A stretch of DNA of 64,000 nucleotides from Pristionchus mayeri (GCA_036245805.1 BTRK01000003.1:8122001-8186000), one strand, 5' to 3'. Shown: positions 33,049 through 44,142, counted from the first letter of the stretch. Notes: generated by a model from the letters alone, not told the origin. A program made the numbers and translations.

Positions 33049-33130
33049 GTTCGTAGGACGATATCAGTGCATCAGCTGGGAAGAGATTATAATTCTCTAC
33101 TTGGGGAAAACGCACACGTTCATCTGCTAG
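33049..33130 (-). pseudogene. P4-ATPase exon (FPADALISSYEQ), splice donor lost
   Basis: On the - strand it reads VENYNLFPADALISSYEQ. It matches 29577-29663. The 5' part is frameshifted, and the donor CAG|GTACGG of the other copy reads CAGCGGGAACGG here, so the GT is lost. Confidence 0.7.
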
Positions 33131-33424
33131 GAGAGGAGATATTTGTTTATGTGACCGTTTATGTGACAGCAAAAAGTCCTATTGATTGATACAACAAGGA
33201 GGACCGAACTATTGGAGAGCAGGACAAACACTAAAAAGACGGACTGAAATTTTGTTCAATTTCAGCATTTGACTTTATTATTTTATGAGCCATAAATTCC
33301 TACTGAACGTTGCTCACATTTTACTCACATGTGAGCACTTAATTGTTTAGCTAAGAAACCGAAATTGTGATCCCTAAGATGAATACAATTTAAGTTCCAT
33401 CAAGCATCTTTACAAGGTCACCTT

Positions 33425-33497
33425 ACCGAGGATCCGTGTCGGGAAATTGTTCACTTTCTTGTTCGGCGTTTCTGCAGTAGGTTAACAGTTCAAGAAT
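33425..33497 (-). pseudogene. Possible P4-ATPase exon before the PADLIL block
   Basis: On the - strand it reads TAETPNKKVNNFPTRILGKV. This could correspond to KRHxxDxxVNxRxxxVL of P4-ATPases, which lies just before the VGDIV...PADLIL block, and it is at the right place relative to 33049. A damaged copy is at 9253-9300 (+) (AAGAAAGTGAACAATTTCC). The assignment is tentative. Confidence 0.35.
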
Positions 33498-33951
33498 CTC
33501 GAACTGGCAATCACTGACCGCTAGTGCGTATCACAATCAATAAATGCACAATCAACTAGTCGTCATTTCAACGACCATTTTTCCCTTTTTAAAGCAGTGC
33601 TCACCAGATCCTAAAAATCGTGCTTGGCTGCGGATAACAAAAGTAAAACGGGAGAAAAGTGATGTATCGACCAGTCGGAGAAATTTTCCGAAACATGATC
33701 TTTTATGTATCAGCGCCTTTTCCTATAGCTTGTAAGTAACTACAGTCAATATGATCCCACTGAATGGATTTACACAAGAGAGGAAACGTCTGAAATTTTG
33801 AGCTCAGAACGAGCGAGAGTGCTCAGGGTTTGCTGAATGATTTTTTTACAACCAGGGGTGGGGGGTCTTTCAGAGCCCAGATCCTCAGTCTCCATACTTC
33901 TCGCTGGTCTGAGAGAGCGAGAGAGCATGTGCTAATGATAGAACCAGACGC

Positions 33952-34049
33952 TCATTTCCCCGATGGTTTGGGAATCCGCATTGCGCACCATGTCGTTTTG
34001 CGATATCGGACCGTGCTCCACTTGCGAGAACGCGAAAAACATCTGGAAT
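33952..34049 (-). pseudogene. P4-ATPase last exon, frameshifted
   Basis: In two frames on the - strand it reads FFAFSQVEHGPISQNDMVRN, then ADSQTIGEM. The start IPDV and the body are in different frames. It corresponds to 46300-46404. Confidence 0.7.
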
Positions 34050-34261
34050 AGGTTTCATGATTAATTCAGAACCGCAGATTCCTTGCTGATGATATTTGGG
34101 TGCCAATTGTCACACCGACTTGAGTAGGTGACTTCCTGCCGCTAGAATGGCTCAAGTTCTCCAGCCCAGTAGGTTCCGCGTTCCGTTCTCCATTACAAAA
34201 TAAAAACCAAGGTGATTTCTAATTGATGACGAGAATTAAATTGCAAATTGGTGTAATGATT

Positions 34262-34312
34262 ATGTATCGATTTGGACCCAGTGAGAATCGGGATGAGGAT
34301 ATTGTAGAGAAT
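34262..34312 (-). pseudogene. P4-ATPase PISL-helix exon, remnant
   Basis: On the - strand FILYNILIPILTGS aligns with FSIFYNNLIPISLEVTLE at 44430-44516. The exon is truncated. Confidence 0.5.
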
Positions 34313-34739
34313 GAAGAAGGTGAGTGCGTCACAGAAAACGCGTACAGTGAATGAAAATGAGAATCAATCGATTAATCAACATTCACAATGCTTCAAATCA
34401 GGATATTTCAGGCTAAGGGAAAGCAGTTTTAAATTAAATTTTAACCTAATTTTAAAACAAAAAATGAATCCAGCTGAATACCATGTCTCCACTGAATGAT
34501 TCAATACCATTGACATTGGTCTAGCAGTGTTCTCCCTCAAGCCCAAACTCGAAGACGGGATGGACATTTTCCTTTACCATGCTTCCGGGATGTATGAGCG
34601 CCTATGGGCTCAACGCTTGAATATTTTAGTTGTTCGTCACCAAGATTTGTTGTGAGCGAATCATCATCGTTTTTAACATTTAAGTGTTTAACATCCACTT
34701 TTTTGGAGCCACTTCAAGCGATTTTACAGTCGTCGATAG

Positions 34740-34925
34740 ACGATTACGCTAGGTGGTAGTAGTGCGGTGAGGCCGACTACTGTTTGGACTACGTATCCCT
34801 GCTGTCCAAGGTGCTTCTAGGGAACGATACATTTCGCGACCTGGGTCAGATCCCGGAGGGATAGAGGGCTTGGTCTGCCTCGGCGGGGGATCGAACTCAG
34901 GTCCCTTGATGTCCATGATAGATGT
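34740..34925. repeat. GC-richer segment, possible retroelement end
   Basis: This GC-rich block contains GGGATCGAACTCAGGTCCC, whose complement includes a B-box-like GTTCGATCC. No A box or tRNA fold was found and no second copy is in the window. A SINE or LINE tail is possible but unproven. Confidence 0.25.
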
Positions 34926-35104
34926 GTTAATTACGATAAATCTGTTAATTATGAATTTTAATGACTACTATTGCACGAAGATCATCGAGGTAGCTTGCCT
35001 GATCTTTTAGAATGATGCTGAAACCTAGGCTCGGTAGGAGCGAGAAAGCAACGTAAATTTAAATATTATAGAGCTTTCAGCAAGCAGGCAATCAATAACA
35101 ATAA

Positions 35105-35165
35105 GCTACCGTACCTGTTGCTGTAAGGATTATATCGATAGCTCGAATCTCTCGAATCTCGGTAG
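35105..35165 (-). pseudogene. P4-ATPase PADLIL exon, remnant
   Basis: On the - strand, sequence before CAACAG|GTACGGTAGC resembles the end of the exon at 29577 (GATATAATCCTTACAGCAACAG against ATACTCATATCATCCTCGGAGCAG). Only the last ~25 bases align. Confidence 0.4.
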
Positions 35166-35262
35166 ATCTCTCGAAGACGAACAAAATAAGAAAAAAAAAG
35201 TTCGCTGTAGGATGAAAATTGAATGATCTACGTCAATTTCCAGTAAATTTAAGCTACCGTAA

Positions 35263-35303
35263 ATTATCGATTGTTGTGTTGGTAGATCACAACAATCGAT
35301 AAT
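35263..35303. repeat. Perfect 16-bp hairpin
   Basis: ATTATCGATTGTTGTG (35263-35278) and its exact complement (35288-35303) are separated by nine bases. It follows a CTACCGTA word. It may be the core of a small fold-back or an RNA hairpin. Confidence 0.8.
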
Positions 35304-35662
35304 GTGCAGATTTCACCAAACTAACTGGATTAACCTTCTTGTGACCTCCAATGGTATGCATTAACAAAGTTAATTCAAAATCGGAGGCGCAAAATATTTC
35401 TAGTTTCCAGTATTCCTACACTTTTACAGGAAACCCGTGATAAGATATAGTTGTTCCACTCTAAGCAACTCATCTGCTTTGATCAAAATGTATTAAATAT
35501 TTAGGAACAACTAGGACAGTGCTAATGATTATAATCAGAAACATTAAAGGTACAGGTTGAATTCTCCATCAATGCGAAGTCTTACATTTTGTTTTGTTTG
35601 AGAAAAATGTAGCCATGTAATTGCGCACATCAACATGTGAACAATTAATAACGTATATGAGG

Positions 35663-37250
35663 GACTTTCGACAAGAAAATGAGCATTTTCCCTCATATCC
35701 GCATATCCTTGACAAGGGACAATGAATGGATGCGAGTTGTCTTCAATATCGGTTATTTTAAAAAGTTATTAAGTTTCTCAATTTCGGTTTCATATTTGAG
35801 AGACTTTTTGACTCAGTGAACATATTTGTAGATACCCTTGGCAAAGTGCGAAAAATCGAAATCGTCCTAAATATGCCCACATGTAGTACTCGACGAACAT
35901 AGCTCGGGTGCCACATCCGGAGTGTTCTAGATCGCTCTCTGCGAAATGGGACACACTTGTGTCAGAAAGTTGAAATTTCGAATTTTGTCATTTCGAAACC
36001 GAATTGAATCACTGATGTCTCAAAAAATCACTAATATTTCATTGATTATATGTGACAAATTCTAGAATGATTGGGCATCAACTCGTGAAGAAACAGCGAC
36101 AATACATTTTTGAAAATTGTTAATTAATTCAGATGGGTGGGTAGATACGTTTTTATTGCATTATTATCTAGAGCGGCACACTTACTATTCACATAAAAAA
36201 TAAAAAGAAATTAAAAATATAGTTTGTGAGAAACCGTCAAAAATGTTTAAAAATTCAGTTCTCGATCATCCCGAAACTACCGTACTCTAGGGGCGAGAGA
36301 GTGCGCAGAACGAAGAGACGATTACACGGATGGCAGGATTACTGTATTTCTACGGTAGCAGGATTACCGTATGTCTGTCTAAATTCATTCCAGGCTGTCC
36401 GGCTTCTATTGTGTCACTACGGGTTGATTGGCACTATTTGGTGTATCTACAATATCAGTGTTATAGTAGTTCAGACAACGGGAGCCGAGAAATTAAAGCT
36501 GACACAGTCTGAATGGTGTGGCTCATGTAACCTTAGGAAGATCCAACAAAATCTACCGTAGAAGTTCAGTAATCCTGCAATGCGTGAAATCCTCTCTTCA
36601 TTCTGCACACTCTTTCGCCACTAGAATACGGTAGTTTCGGGATGATCGAGAACTGACTTTTTAAACATTTTTGACGGTTTCTCACAAACTATATTTTTTA
36701 TTTTTTTTTATTTTTTTATGTGAATAGTAAGTGTGCCGCTCTAGATAATAATGCAATAAAAAACGTATCTACCCACCCATCTGAATTAATTAACAATTTT
36801 CAAAAATGTATTTTCGCTGTTTCTTTACGAGTTGATGCCCAATCATTCTAGAATTTGTCACATATAATCAATGAAGTTTTAATGATTTTTGGAGACATCA
36901 GTGATTCAAATCGGTTTCAAAATGACAAAATTCGAAATTTCAACTTTCTGACACAAGTGTGTCCCATTTCGCAGAGAGCGATCTAGAACACTCCGGATGT
37001 GGCACCCGAGCTATGTTCGTCGAGTACTATATGTGGGCACATTTAAGACGGTTTCGATTTTTCGCACTTTGCCAAGGGTATCTACAAATATGTTCACTGA
37101 GTCAAAAAGTCTCTCAAATATGAAACCGAAATTGAGAAACTTAATAACTTTTTAAAATAACCGATATTGAAGACAACTCGCATCCATTCATTGTCCCTTG
37201 TCAAGGATATGCGGATATGAGGGAAAATGCTCATTTTCTTGTCGGAAGTT
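35663..37250. repeat. Fold-back element, 1.6 kb, arms about 685 bp
   Basis: 35663-36347 and 36565-37250 are inverted copies with few differences (ends ACAAGAAAATGAGCATTTTC; inner words TTTCGGGATGATCGAGAACT). The spacer is about 215 bp. Small poly-T and indel differences date it as moderately young. No transposase was found, and short open frames in the centre look accidental. Confidence 0.9.
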
Positions 37251-37811
37251 CTACGTTTTTTAAAATATGTCATCCATCGGGGAACCCGCAGTATTGAATG
37301 TATATTCCACTGACAGCCAAATCGATCTCGATAACTACTGACTGCATAAAACGGTCATCGTATTTTAAATTTTTTTTCAATGACCCTGTACGTTTCACAA
37401 ATTTACGGATTTGGGAAACAAATTTCGATTTCATTTAATTGCTTACATACTTTTTTTTATTTTTTTTTCAAATCAGTTATGTTAAATCGACCACAAGGTG
37501 GCTTATGCTTGAATATTATGGAATTCATGCAACACGAAGGTGATCAGTCATTTACGGTTTCTGAGCGATCATTCCATTCAAACCGTACTCACTCCACCTC
37601 TCCTTTCTATCATTATCTTATGTTCTAATTTGAACCGTATCCTTGACCTCAATCATGGCGACGTCATTCGCTCCATTAGCACCGAGCAAATTATTTATTG
37701 TTTGCAACAAAAATACTACCGCCGTCAAGTCGTTACATTCCATCCTAAATACACGTTCTATCTCATCGGTCAAACCGCTCGAGAGTGGGTGTGAAATCCA
37801 TTAGCCATCAC

Positions 37812-37880
37812 TAAATTATACCGAGGGCGAGGGCGGTGAACATGATTATGAGCGTGCCGATTGTCCATCACACGAATATC
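37812..37880 (-). pseudogene. P4-ATPase NIMFTAL exon, remnant
   Basis: On the - strand IGTLIIMFTALALALGI aligns with MFNIMLTVxPxIALG. It lies just before the LINE insertion at 37921. Confidence 0.5.
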
Positions 37881-37920
37881 GATATATAATTATGGTCTTT
37901 ACAATTGCTGTACAACAGTT

Positions 37921-38640
37921 TTCCAAAAAAATAAAAGCCAAGTTTTGATACCACCGATCCGAGGAGACCAACCTCCTCACCTCCTGCACCTCTACCCGCA
38001 ATCCAATAATCATCGGCAATCTGCGATTCGAATTCGTCGATAGCGCCACCTATCTCGGAGGAAGAATAGCTCTTCCCTTGGATCATTCCGACGAAATAGA
38101 ACACCGGATTCGATTAGGGTGGCTGGCCTGGAGTAAGCTCTCGCACCTCCTATCTTCTCGAATTCTGTCCATCAAGATCAGGAGGAGAGTCTTCGAGAGC
38201 TGCATCACGGCTACAGTTCTCTATGGGTGTGAAGTATGGGCTCTGAGATCTAGCGAGAAGGAGAGGCTGAGAGTCACCCAGAGGAAGATGGAAAGAAAGA
38301 TGCTTGGAGTCACGCTGAGGGACAGATGGAGGAATGACCGCGTGAGAGGGATTACCAAGCTGAGAGACTGGAATAAGGAAGGATTGAAACGAAAAGCGCG
38401 CTGGGCCCTCAAGATCAGAAGAATGGGAGTGGAACAGTGGAGCCGTGCGACAACTGTCTGGACTCCATTCAATAGGACTCGTCCCCCCGGAAAGCCTCGC
38501 GCGCGATGGAGAGACGACCTATCCCGAGCTATTGGCAGCCATTGGTGGAGTGCAACTTATGAAGACTACCGACCTATCATCTTCTGAGCGTTTCCGCCTG
38601 ATAAGATAAATTGATTGATTGATCCGAGGTTTCAGCAATT
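37921..38640 (+). mobile_element. 5'-truncated LINE (non-LTR retrotransposon) end
   Basis: The coding part (to TGA 38585-38587) is the C-terminal end of a LINE reverse-transcriptase protein. It reads NKSQVLI, then SATYLGGRIA, then EIEHRIRLGWLAWSKLSHLL, VLYGCEVWALR, VTQRKMERKMLGVTLRDR and RPPGKPRARWRDD. One frameshift lies near 37945. The catalytic domains are absent because of 5' truncation. The 3' end carries TTGATTGATTGAT, a short tail repeat of the RTE/CR1 kind. It is a dead copy. Confidence 0.85.
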
Positions 38641-38789
38641 TCTGATAATCTTGGACCTGAGGAAGAAACGATAAGTCGAAGAATGCGATAATTACAAACT
38701 TTGTTTCGCCATCCCTGTGCCGTACTCCAGTCAAATAATTCGATAATCTCTTGTCATTCCTGATCATTGCATAAAACAAATATTCTCAC

Positions 38790-38880
38790 TAAGGAGGATT
38801 TGGGCTTATCGCGCACAGTGAGGATCACCACTCCGCAGATTCAGATTCCATATTATTCAGCCACAATAACAACAAAGGAT
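38790..38880 (-). pseudogene. P4-ATPase GVVIYT exon, remnant
   Basis: On the - strand GCGGAGTGGTGATCCTCACT, then GTGCGCGATAAGCCCAAAT resembles 29300-29380. The HD and LLNS parts are damaged. With 38985 and 39477 it forms a correctly ordered - strand run. Confidence 0.5.
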
Positions 38881-38984
38881 ACGGTAGTCAACAATTAATT
38901 ACCACTGCGCTGGGAACTGAACGTAGTAGAAGCTAAGGATGCAGTAGGAAGTACACCTAAATTAATCGCAAACTGACCGAAATG

Positions 38985-39050
38985 CTTCTCCCCCTCTCCC
39001 TCGATGTGCAGATCGAGAACTCGTTCACGAGCCTGCAATTGGAATGATAT
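38985..39050 (-). pseudogene. Possible P4-ATPase exon after DGET block
   Basis: After a TTGCAG on the - strand it reads ARERVLDLHIEGEGEKHFGQ. IEGEGEKHFGQF could match IECEGPNxxLYDF of P4-ATPases, which follows the DGETNLK block. The position between 39477 and 38790 fits. Confidence 0.4.
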
Positions 39051-39476
39051 TTTTGTTTGAGTAATGGCGACAAGTGCGTTAGCGAAAAACTATTTCATTA
39101 CACAATATAAGAAATGTTTTAAACCTTGGAACGCCTACTCTAAATTTACAAATTTCCAGATTTGCTACGAAAATACCTACAGAACATGAGCACTTTAAAA
39201 GCCTATTTATTCGTAAACTGAACACAAAATTTGACATAACACTCTCTCATCAATAATTTCAAATCAATCGATATTTCCTCTCATCGATTGCTTGCACTCG
39301 ATGTAGGCAGTGAAGGGAGCGAGTGATACGACTGAAGCGAAATGAGAGGTGATCGGCAGGGACTGAGAACGAGAATATTGATTCGTTATTAATCTCTTGA
39401 CGAGTCTTTACTATTGCTAGTGAACCTTTCGTAGACTGTCAAACGAATATTTGAAAATACCGCAGCAAGCACTCAC

Positions 39477-39549
39477 ATATTTGATCTTCAAATTCGTCTC
39501 GACGTTCAAATTAGATGTTTCGATGTACCCTAGAATGTCACAAGCACCT
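39477..39549 (-). pseudogene. P4-ATPase exon (YIETSNLNVETNLKI, altered DGET)
   Basis: On the - strand it reads GACDILGYIETSNLNVETNL, then KIKY, ending at a GTGAGT donor. It matches CYIETANLDGETNLKIRQ. DGET, the actuator motif needed to remove the phosphate from the pump, reads NVET. CY is also split by an inserted DILG. This product could not be a normal flippase. Confidence 0.8.
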
Positions 39550-39824
39550 TCATTTGGTCGATATACTTTCACCAAAATAATTAGATCATGACTGTTATTT
39601 TTATTTTTCAATTTGGATCTGTGCAATAAGTCAACTACTCATTGATCAGTTAACTCACTAATTCTTTCAACAGCGTTGTGAAGCAGCGATGGGCTTTCTT
39701 GTTGCACCCCCCCCCCCTTTCGACAAGGCAAATCACAGAGCAATCGTATCTATCTACAGAATTCCTTCAATGTTGTAAGAATATGAAAATCGACTGTGGG
39801 AATATGAAAACCTATTGTATCCGT

Positions 39825-39870
39825 CATGTCGGCGCCGATTGTGAGATGAACCAGAAAGAACACCAGTGAG
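39825..39870 (-). pseudogene. P4-ATPase last-helix exon, short remnant
   Basis: On the - strand TGGTTCATCTCACAATCGGC, then GCCGACATGAC resembles the start of the exon at 11580 (LGRFTIGADM). The rest is missing. Confidence 0.45.
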
Positions 39871-40714
39871 AAGAGTGGATACGGTACATCCACGCAGCCA
39901 CTGATTTGGTTACTGATTAATTTTTCAATATATGTTTAGTGAACTAGATTCACGACATCGATTGCATTCGACCAATCGAATGTTTACTAATGTAAATTCC
40001 GAAACACACATTTCATAGATATTTTTGAGTGTTGATCTTCAGCGAAAAATACTCAAGTCATGATGCATCTACTTAGCATGAGTTTGACAATACCGAATCG
40101 TTCTCAATCGAGAGACTGAAATGCAAAGAATCATAAGCCTGTGGTTCACTGTTGGCACAAAATCTCTCGTGTTCACGTGAGTTTCTTCTTCGATTCATGT
40201 GATAACGATAACGTAAAAAAATATATTGAAAAAAATAATAATACAATGTTCTGATTCTGAAATCACGAAACTAAGTTTCTAAACCCATCCTTTAGGTCAC
40301 ACTTTAGACCAATGCTAATTCTTCATTCTAATCAATGAAGAGTGTAAATTAATGTGCAATGCCTTTTTCGGAATTTTGAATTTTTGAACATGCCCCTGAG
40401 ACAAACACGCGTTGGTTCGCATATCCATAGCACCTTTGAAACATTATACTTCCATGATGTATTTGAATTAATTTCTGGGCGCTACCGATAGCAATACACT
40501 AACGCATCGAATGTTCTCACTTTTTCACGCCTTCGTGAAGCACAGATCGACGGGTAATATTTTTTTTAAAAATATTGTTTTTACAGTAAATACTATTGTT
40601 GTCTGGTTGAGGCACAGTATCTTATCATTTCACTGGCTCCCTCACCGATGAGAAAGAGCGAGATGGAGCAACGAGAAGAGTACGTCTGCATTCGTCACAT
40701 CAGAATGCACCGAG

Positions 40715-40790
40715 TGCGATGGGCGAAAGGGCGGTGAACATTATTTTGAACATTATGATTGTCATCACTCGAATATCGTCCGACTGAACT
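40715..40790 (-). pseudogene. P4-ATPase NIMFTAL exon, remnant
   Basis: On the - strand MFKIMFTALSPIALGAF is readable and matches MFNIMLTVQPPIALG. The FERS part before it is disrupted. A hAT-like MITE is inserted 20 bp away. Confidence 0.55.
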
Positions 40791-40811
40791 AGGTTGGAGA
40801 GAGATCAATAC

Positions 40812-41317
40812 TAGGGTTGGCATTTTGATTCTTTGAGGATTCTGAGAATCGAATGATTCCTCGCTCACTGAATCATTTGATTCTGAGAATCTCGGATTCT
40901 GAGAATCCCGGATTCTCTAGTCTGTAACTTCGTTCAAAATTAATATTTTTTTCTTCAAATTTTAAATTTAATTATCTCATAATGGTCCCTTCGAGCCTAC
41001 AAAATTGCACATGGGTTGGAATATGTTTAAATATTCTACATTATTTATATTATAAAACTCCTCACTTGTTAAATATGTTTCACAAGCGATGTATATTTTG
41101 TTTTGAACAGTCGTCGCTTGTCGAATGTGTTTCAAAAGTGGTTAAATTGTCTTCGATGTTTTCTTTCACCAATCAATTAGAGAATCCTGGATTCTCTGAT
41201 CAAAACGACAGGGAATCGCTCGATTCTATGCAAAATGGGGGGAGAGGAATTGGAGAATCATTCCGTTCTTTAATTTTCGATTGAGCGCGGTCTCAGAGAA
41301 TCAAAATTCCAACCCTA
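40812..41317. mobile_element. hAT-like MITE, 506 bp
   Basis: The ends are TAGGGTTGGCATTTTGATTC and the complement of TAGGGTTGGAATTTTGATTC. Flanks ATCAATAC and ATCAAACG share five of eight bases and may be a decayed 8-bp duplication. The inside carries repeated GATTCTGAGAATC palindromes and no transposase. It has the same end sequence as 45570-45984. Confidence 0.75.
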
Positions 41318-41407
41318 ATCAAACGCACTTGTCGACATTTCCAACCCTAATTACTCAACAAGGATTTATTTGAATTTACTATTTTTTTCGTATTTCATTA
41401 GTACTAT

Positions 41408-41855
41408 AATCAAATATCACGTGCAGATTCTCCCTAAATTATAGCTACTGTAACTGTAAACCCGCAGGGCAAGGTCGTAAGATATCAGTGAAAGCGTTGA
41501 TGTTATTAATTTCTATAGGACAATTTCCAAAGTAAAAATACAATGTTGCACAACCTTCACAACTATGCTCACTACAACCAGGTTTTAGTAGTGTGAATCA
41601 AAACAATCGGTTATTCAATGTGATGGACTCTCATGGATCGATCAGCACAAATTCTTGTAAAGTTCGCAAAAGCAGAATGAAATCAGGGAATTTTGAATTG
41701 AGTTGTATTGTGATAGGTCTCGAGAACAAATGTTCCGCGAAATTAGACGTACTTATGGAATTTGTGAAAAACTAAAACCCCATTCAATTGATTCTTCATG
41801 ATTCAAGATTTTTTTTGTTTCAAGAATTTGTTTATTTGGATAAGGCTCTCCCCAT
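41408..41855. repeat. Paralogous segment, inverted copy of 6765-7240
   Basis: Shared words in opposite orientation include GCAAAAGCAGAATG, CATGGATCGATC and CCCGCAGG. It is probably flippase intron. Confidence 0.6.
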
Positions 41856-42187
41856 CGATTAATCTCCGGATTTCCCCTCTCATAACATAGGATATGCAAA
41901 ACATGGAATTACTTGGAACCATAATCCCGAGAGACATCTTTACCATGTTCATTATAGTACCCGGCATCAATAAACGAGAATAAAAACCTTACCGTCACAC
42001 AGTCACATAATTTCTATTACTGTACCGTAAACTTTAAAAAAATGTTTAGTACCCTACCCCATCCCTCACCTTCTGCATGGGAGATATCCTACAGCAGACG
42101 ATACTCTTGCATGTCATCGCCACTTTTCCGAAGTGGACACGTGCCTCTCCAGTTATAGAGTGCACCAGGGACTTACCGTTGATCAAT
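41856..42187. other. No gene recognised
   Basis: No exon or transposon was recognised. Confidence 0.3.
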
Positions 42188-42309
42188 AGAGATGCCCATT
42201 CGATGTAAGGTAACTATTCCGCCACGCCTCTCTCCTGTAATTGCGAAATCGGGCGATGGAGAGACGTAGCGTAGCGGAATCGTTACCTCGCATCGAATAG
42301 CCATCGAGA
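42188..42309. repeat. Small hairpin element, about 120 bp
   Basis: 42188-42235 pairs with 42265-42309 (GGTAACxATTCCGC against GCGGAATCGTTACC, CATTCGATG against CATCGAATAG, CTCTCTCC against GGAGAGA). The arms are ~45 bp with a few mismatches. It has the shape of a tiny MITE. Confidence 0.75.
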
Positions 42310-42539
42310 TATCGTTCTCCATCGCTAAGATTGAAAAAATTGATTACGTCAGTTACTGTTATAGTAACTCATTGATACTGAAAGGATTAATTTTTTTTAA
42401 ATCTCCATGCCAGTAAGTGACGTTTTGCAACAAAAATGTTCAAGTTTATTAGAACAAATGTACCAATGGAGATCTATCTCCGGTCACACATTGTCAACGT
42501 GATTTCGCGGACACGAATATAAATTACACAAAATATGAT

Positions 42540-42760
42540 TCAATTATTCTATGATTGGTTTTGCAAGAACACGAAAATAAATTCCCGTTCATGGTATGAT
42601 ATTGCCAAGCAGAAATGTCACGGTGACTTCTCGCCACTGACATGGTCCAAGTATCCGAGAACCACCTCGAACCAATGAGATCGGTCCTATCAGTGCTACA
42701 TAAAATCATGTAAAGGGCGGTTTCTAATAGCTGATGATATTTCTAAAATGGTTTCAAGTA
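42540..42760. repeat. Dispersed flippase-intron repeat
   Basis: Words such as CACGAAAATAAATTCCCGTT resemble 50225-50270 and its inverted copy near 54150. The block lies 3' of the - strand exon at 42845. Confidence 0.45.
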
Positions 42761-42844
42761 ACCAACTGAGCTAGGTTCAATAAAATATCCTGTCGATCGT
42801 ACTCCTACAACAACCGTGATCGTTCTACTCACTGGAAATAAAGC

Positions 42845-42945
42845 CTCTTCCTCGCCATGTTACTCTCTACGGTTGTCGTGTACGGAGAACTACATCCATT
42901 GCGGCTGCGCCCCTCACCAGAGTCATGCTGTTACAGTAGCTGACT
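42845..42945 (-). pseudogene. P4-ATPase SPDEAAL exon, decayed
   Basis: On the - strand it reads MTLVRGAAAMDVVLRTRQP then a stop. This aligns with the nucleotide-binding motif PDExALVxGAxxxGxVFxxRTP. The SPDE itself is not readable. It follows 44430, 44143 and 43932 in correct protein order on the - strand. Confidence 0.65.
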
Positions 42946-42989
42946 CGGAACGGTTATGACGGATGGTCATTATCCGAAAAATTATTATC

Positions 42990-43362
42990 TTGTTTTATTT
43001 GACGAGGTAATTATCTTGCAAAAAAAAGGTCCAATCACATGGGAGATTAAGATATTGAGAAACCCAGTACTAGGTGATTTCAATCAGGACCTATCATCTT
43101 TCTTGTCTAACACATAGGGGTCTAGTCTGCAGTTTGCCTTTGCCGTTTGCGTTTGCCGAAGAATCGATCAGAGCCCGGCGCAGCAAAAAAATCCGATTTT
43201 ACAATTTTGAGCGATTTGGGGTTCTCAAGGGCGCTGGAGACGATAGGCGTACTCATTTTGCACGTAGAGCTTCCGTTGGCTCCAGACGACGTTGCATCGA
43301 ATTCACATTTTGAGGCTTTACACTGCTCAATTGAGCGCTAAAATTAGTGAAACAAGTTTTCT
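42990..43362. other. No gene recognised
   Basis: Open stretches at 43074-43341 (+) lack family matches. 43130-43300 is slightly GC-richer. Confidence 0.25.
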
Positions 43363-43931
43363 GGGGTGAAATTTTATGGAGAACACGAAAGTGTATTTTA
43401 TTTGTCGTTATTTTGTAAGTAAAAAAAATAAAAAGCCAATTTTTCGCTTATTCAATCCCGAGCTTAGCAAATACATGGATAGAACCGCCGTGACGAGAGG
43501 ATTCCAGATGTATATTCTTATCTAATTACGTCACCCAAATTTTGAGAAATGTTAAAAATAGTGCTCCGTTTGAGCCTAATTTGGCTTGTTCTCGTCCCAT
43601 TTTCATCCTTCACCTGATCTCAGACCCTCTGGCAGTCGCCCCCTCTGCCTCTATTCCACACCCCCTGGCAGTCTCACGCCCTTGCCTCGTCCAACTACGC
43701 GTTTTAATCAGTTTTGAATGCACTCTTTTTTAGTTTTCTCAAAATTTGGATGACTAAATTAGGTAAAAATATGGATCTGGAATACTCTCGTCACGGCGGT
43801 TCTGTCCATGTATTTGCTAAGCTCGGGATTGAATCAGCGAAAAAATGGCTTGGTGAAATGGCGAAAAATTTCTAATTACAAAATCATGACAAATGAAATA
43901 CAGGAGCGTGTTCTCCATAAAATTTCACCCC
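43363..43931. repeat. Fold-back element, 569 bp, inserted in flippase exon
   Basis: The ends are GGGGTGAAATTTTATGGAGA and its complement. 43363-43545 pairs with about 43735-43931 (GAACCGCCGTGACGAGAG). The right end sits directly after the GVVSYGDSER codons of a P4-ATPase exon, which does not continue on the other side. No transposase is present. Confidence 0.85.
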
Positions 43932-43975
43932 CTCTCACTGTCACCGTAGCTGACGACGCCCACAGAACACATGAA
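43932..43975 (-). pseudogene. P4-ATPase GVVSYGDSER exon, cut by fold-back
   Basis: On the - strand it reads CSVGVVSYGDSERG up to the fold-back end. It matches GGVSYGDSESD of 32911. The remaining DQFADVRLVED part is missing after the insertion point. Confidence 0.65.
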
Positions 43976-44142
43976 GGAGAGTGGAAGTGATCTCTGGTCT
44001 TTTTGGTCTCTAAACATGAGCAAAAACACAAACAAATGGTTCAACTAGTTCAGTTTCACGAGAAGAGATACATCGATTGCGCGGCTAATATATTTACCTA
44101 CAAAATGAATATGTGAAACGCAAATCTAGATGGTTGCCTCAC

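Noticed and set aside
34740..34925. tRNA-derived SINE
   Set aside because: Only a B-box-like word is present, with no A box, tRNA fold or second copy. It is left as a low-confidence repeat.
38221..38472. Open frame antisense to the LINE
   Set aside because: It is a shadow of the reverse-transcriptase tail read on the + strand.
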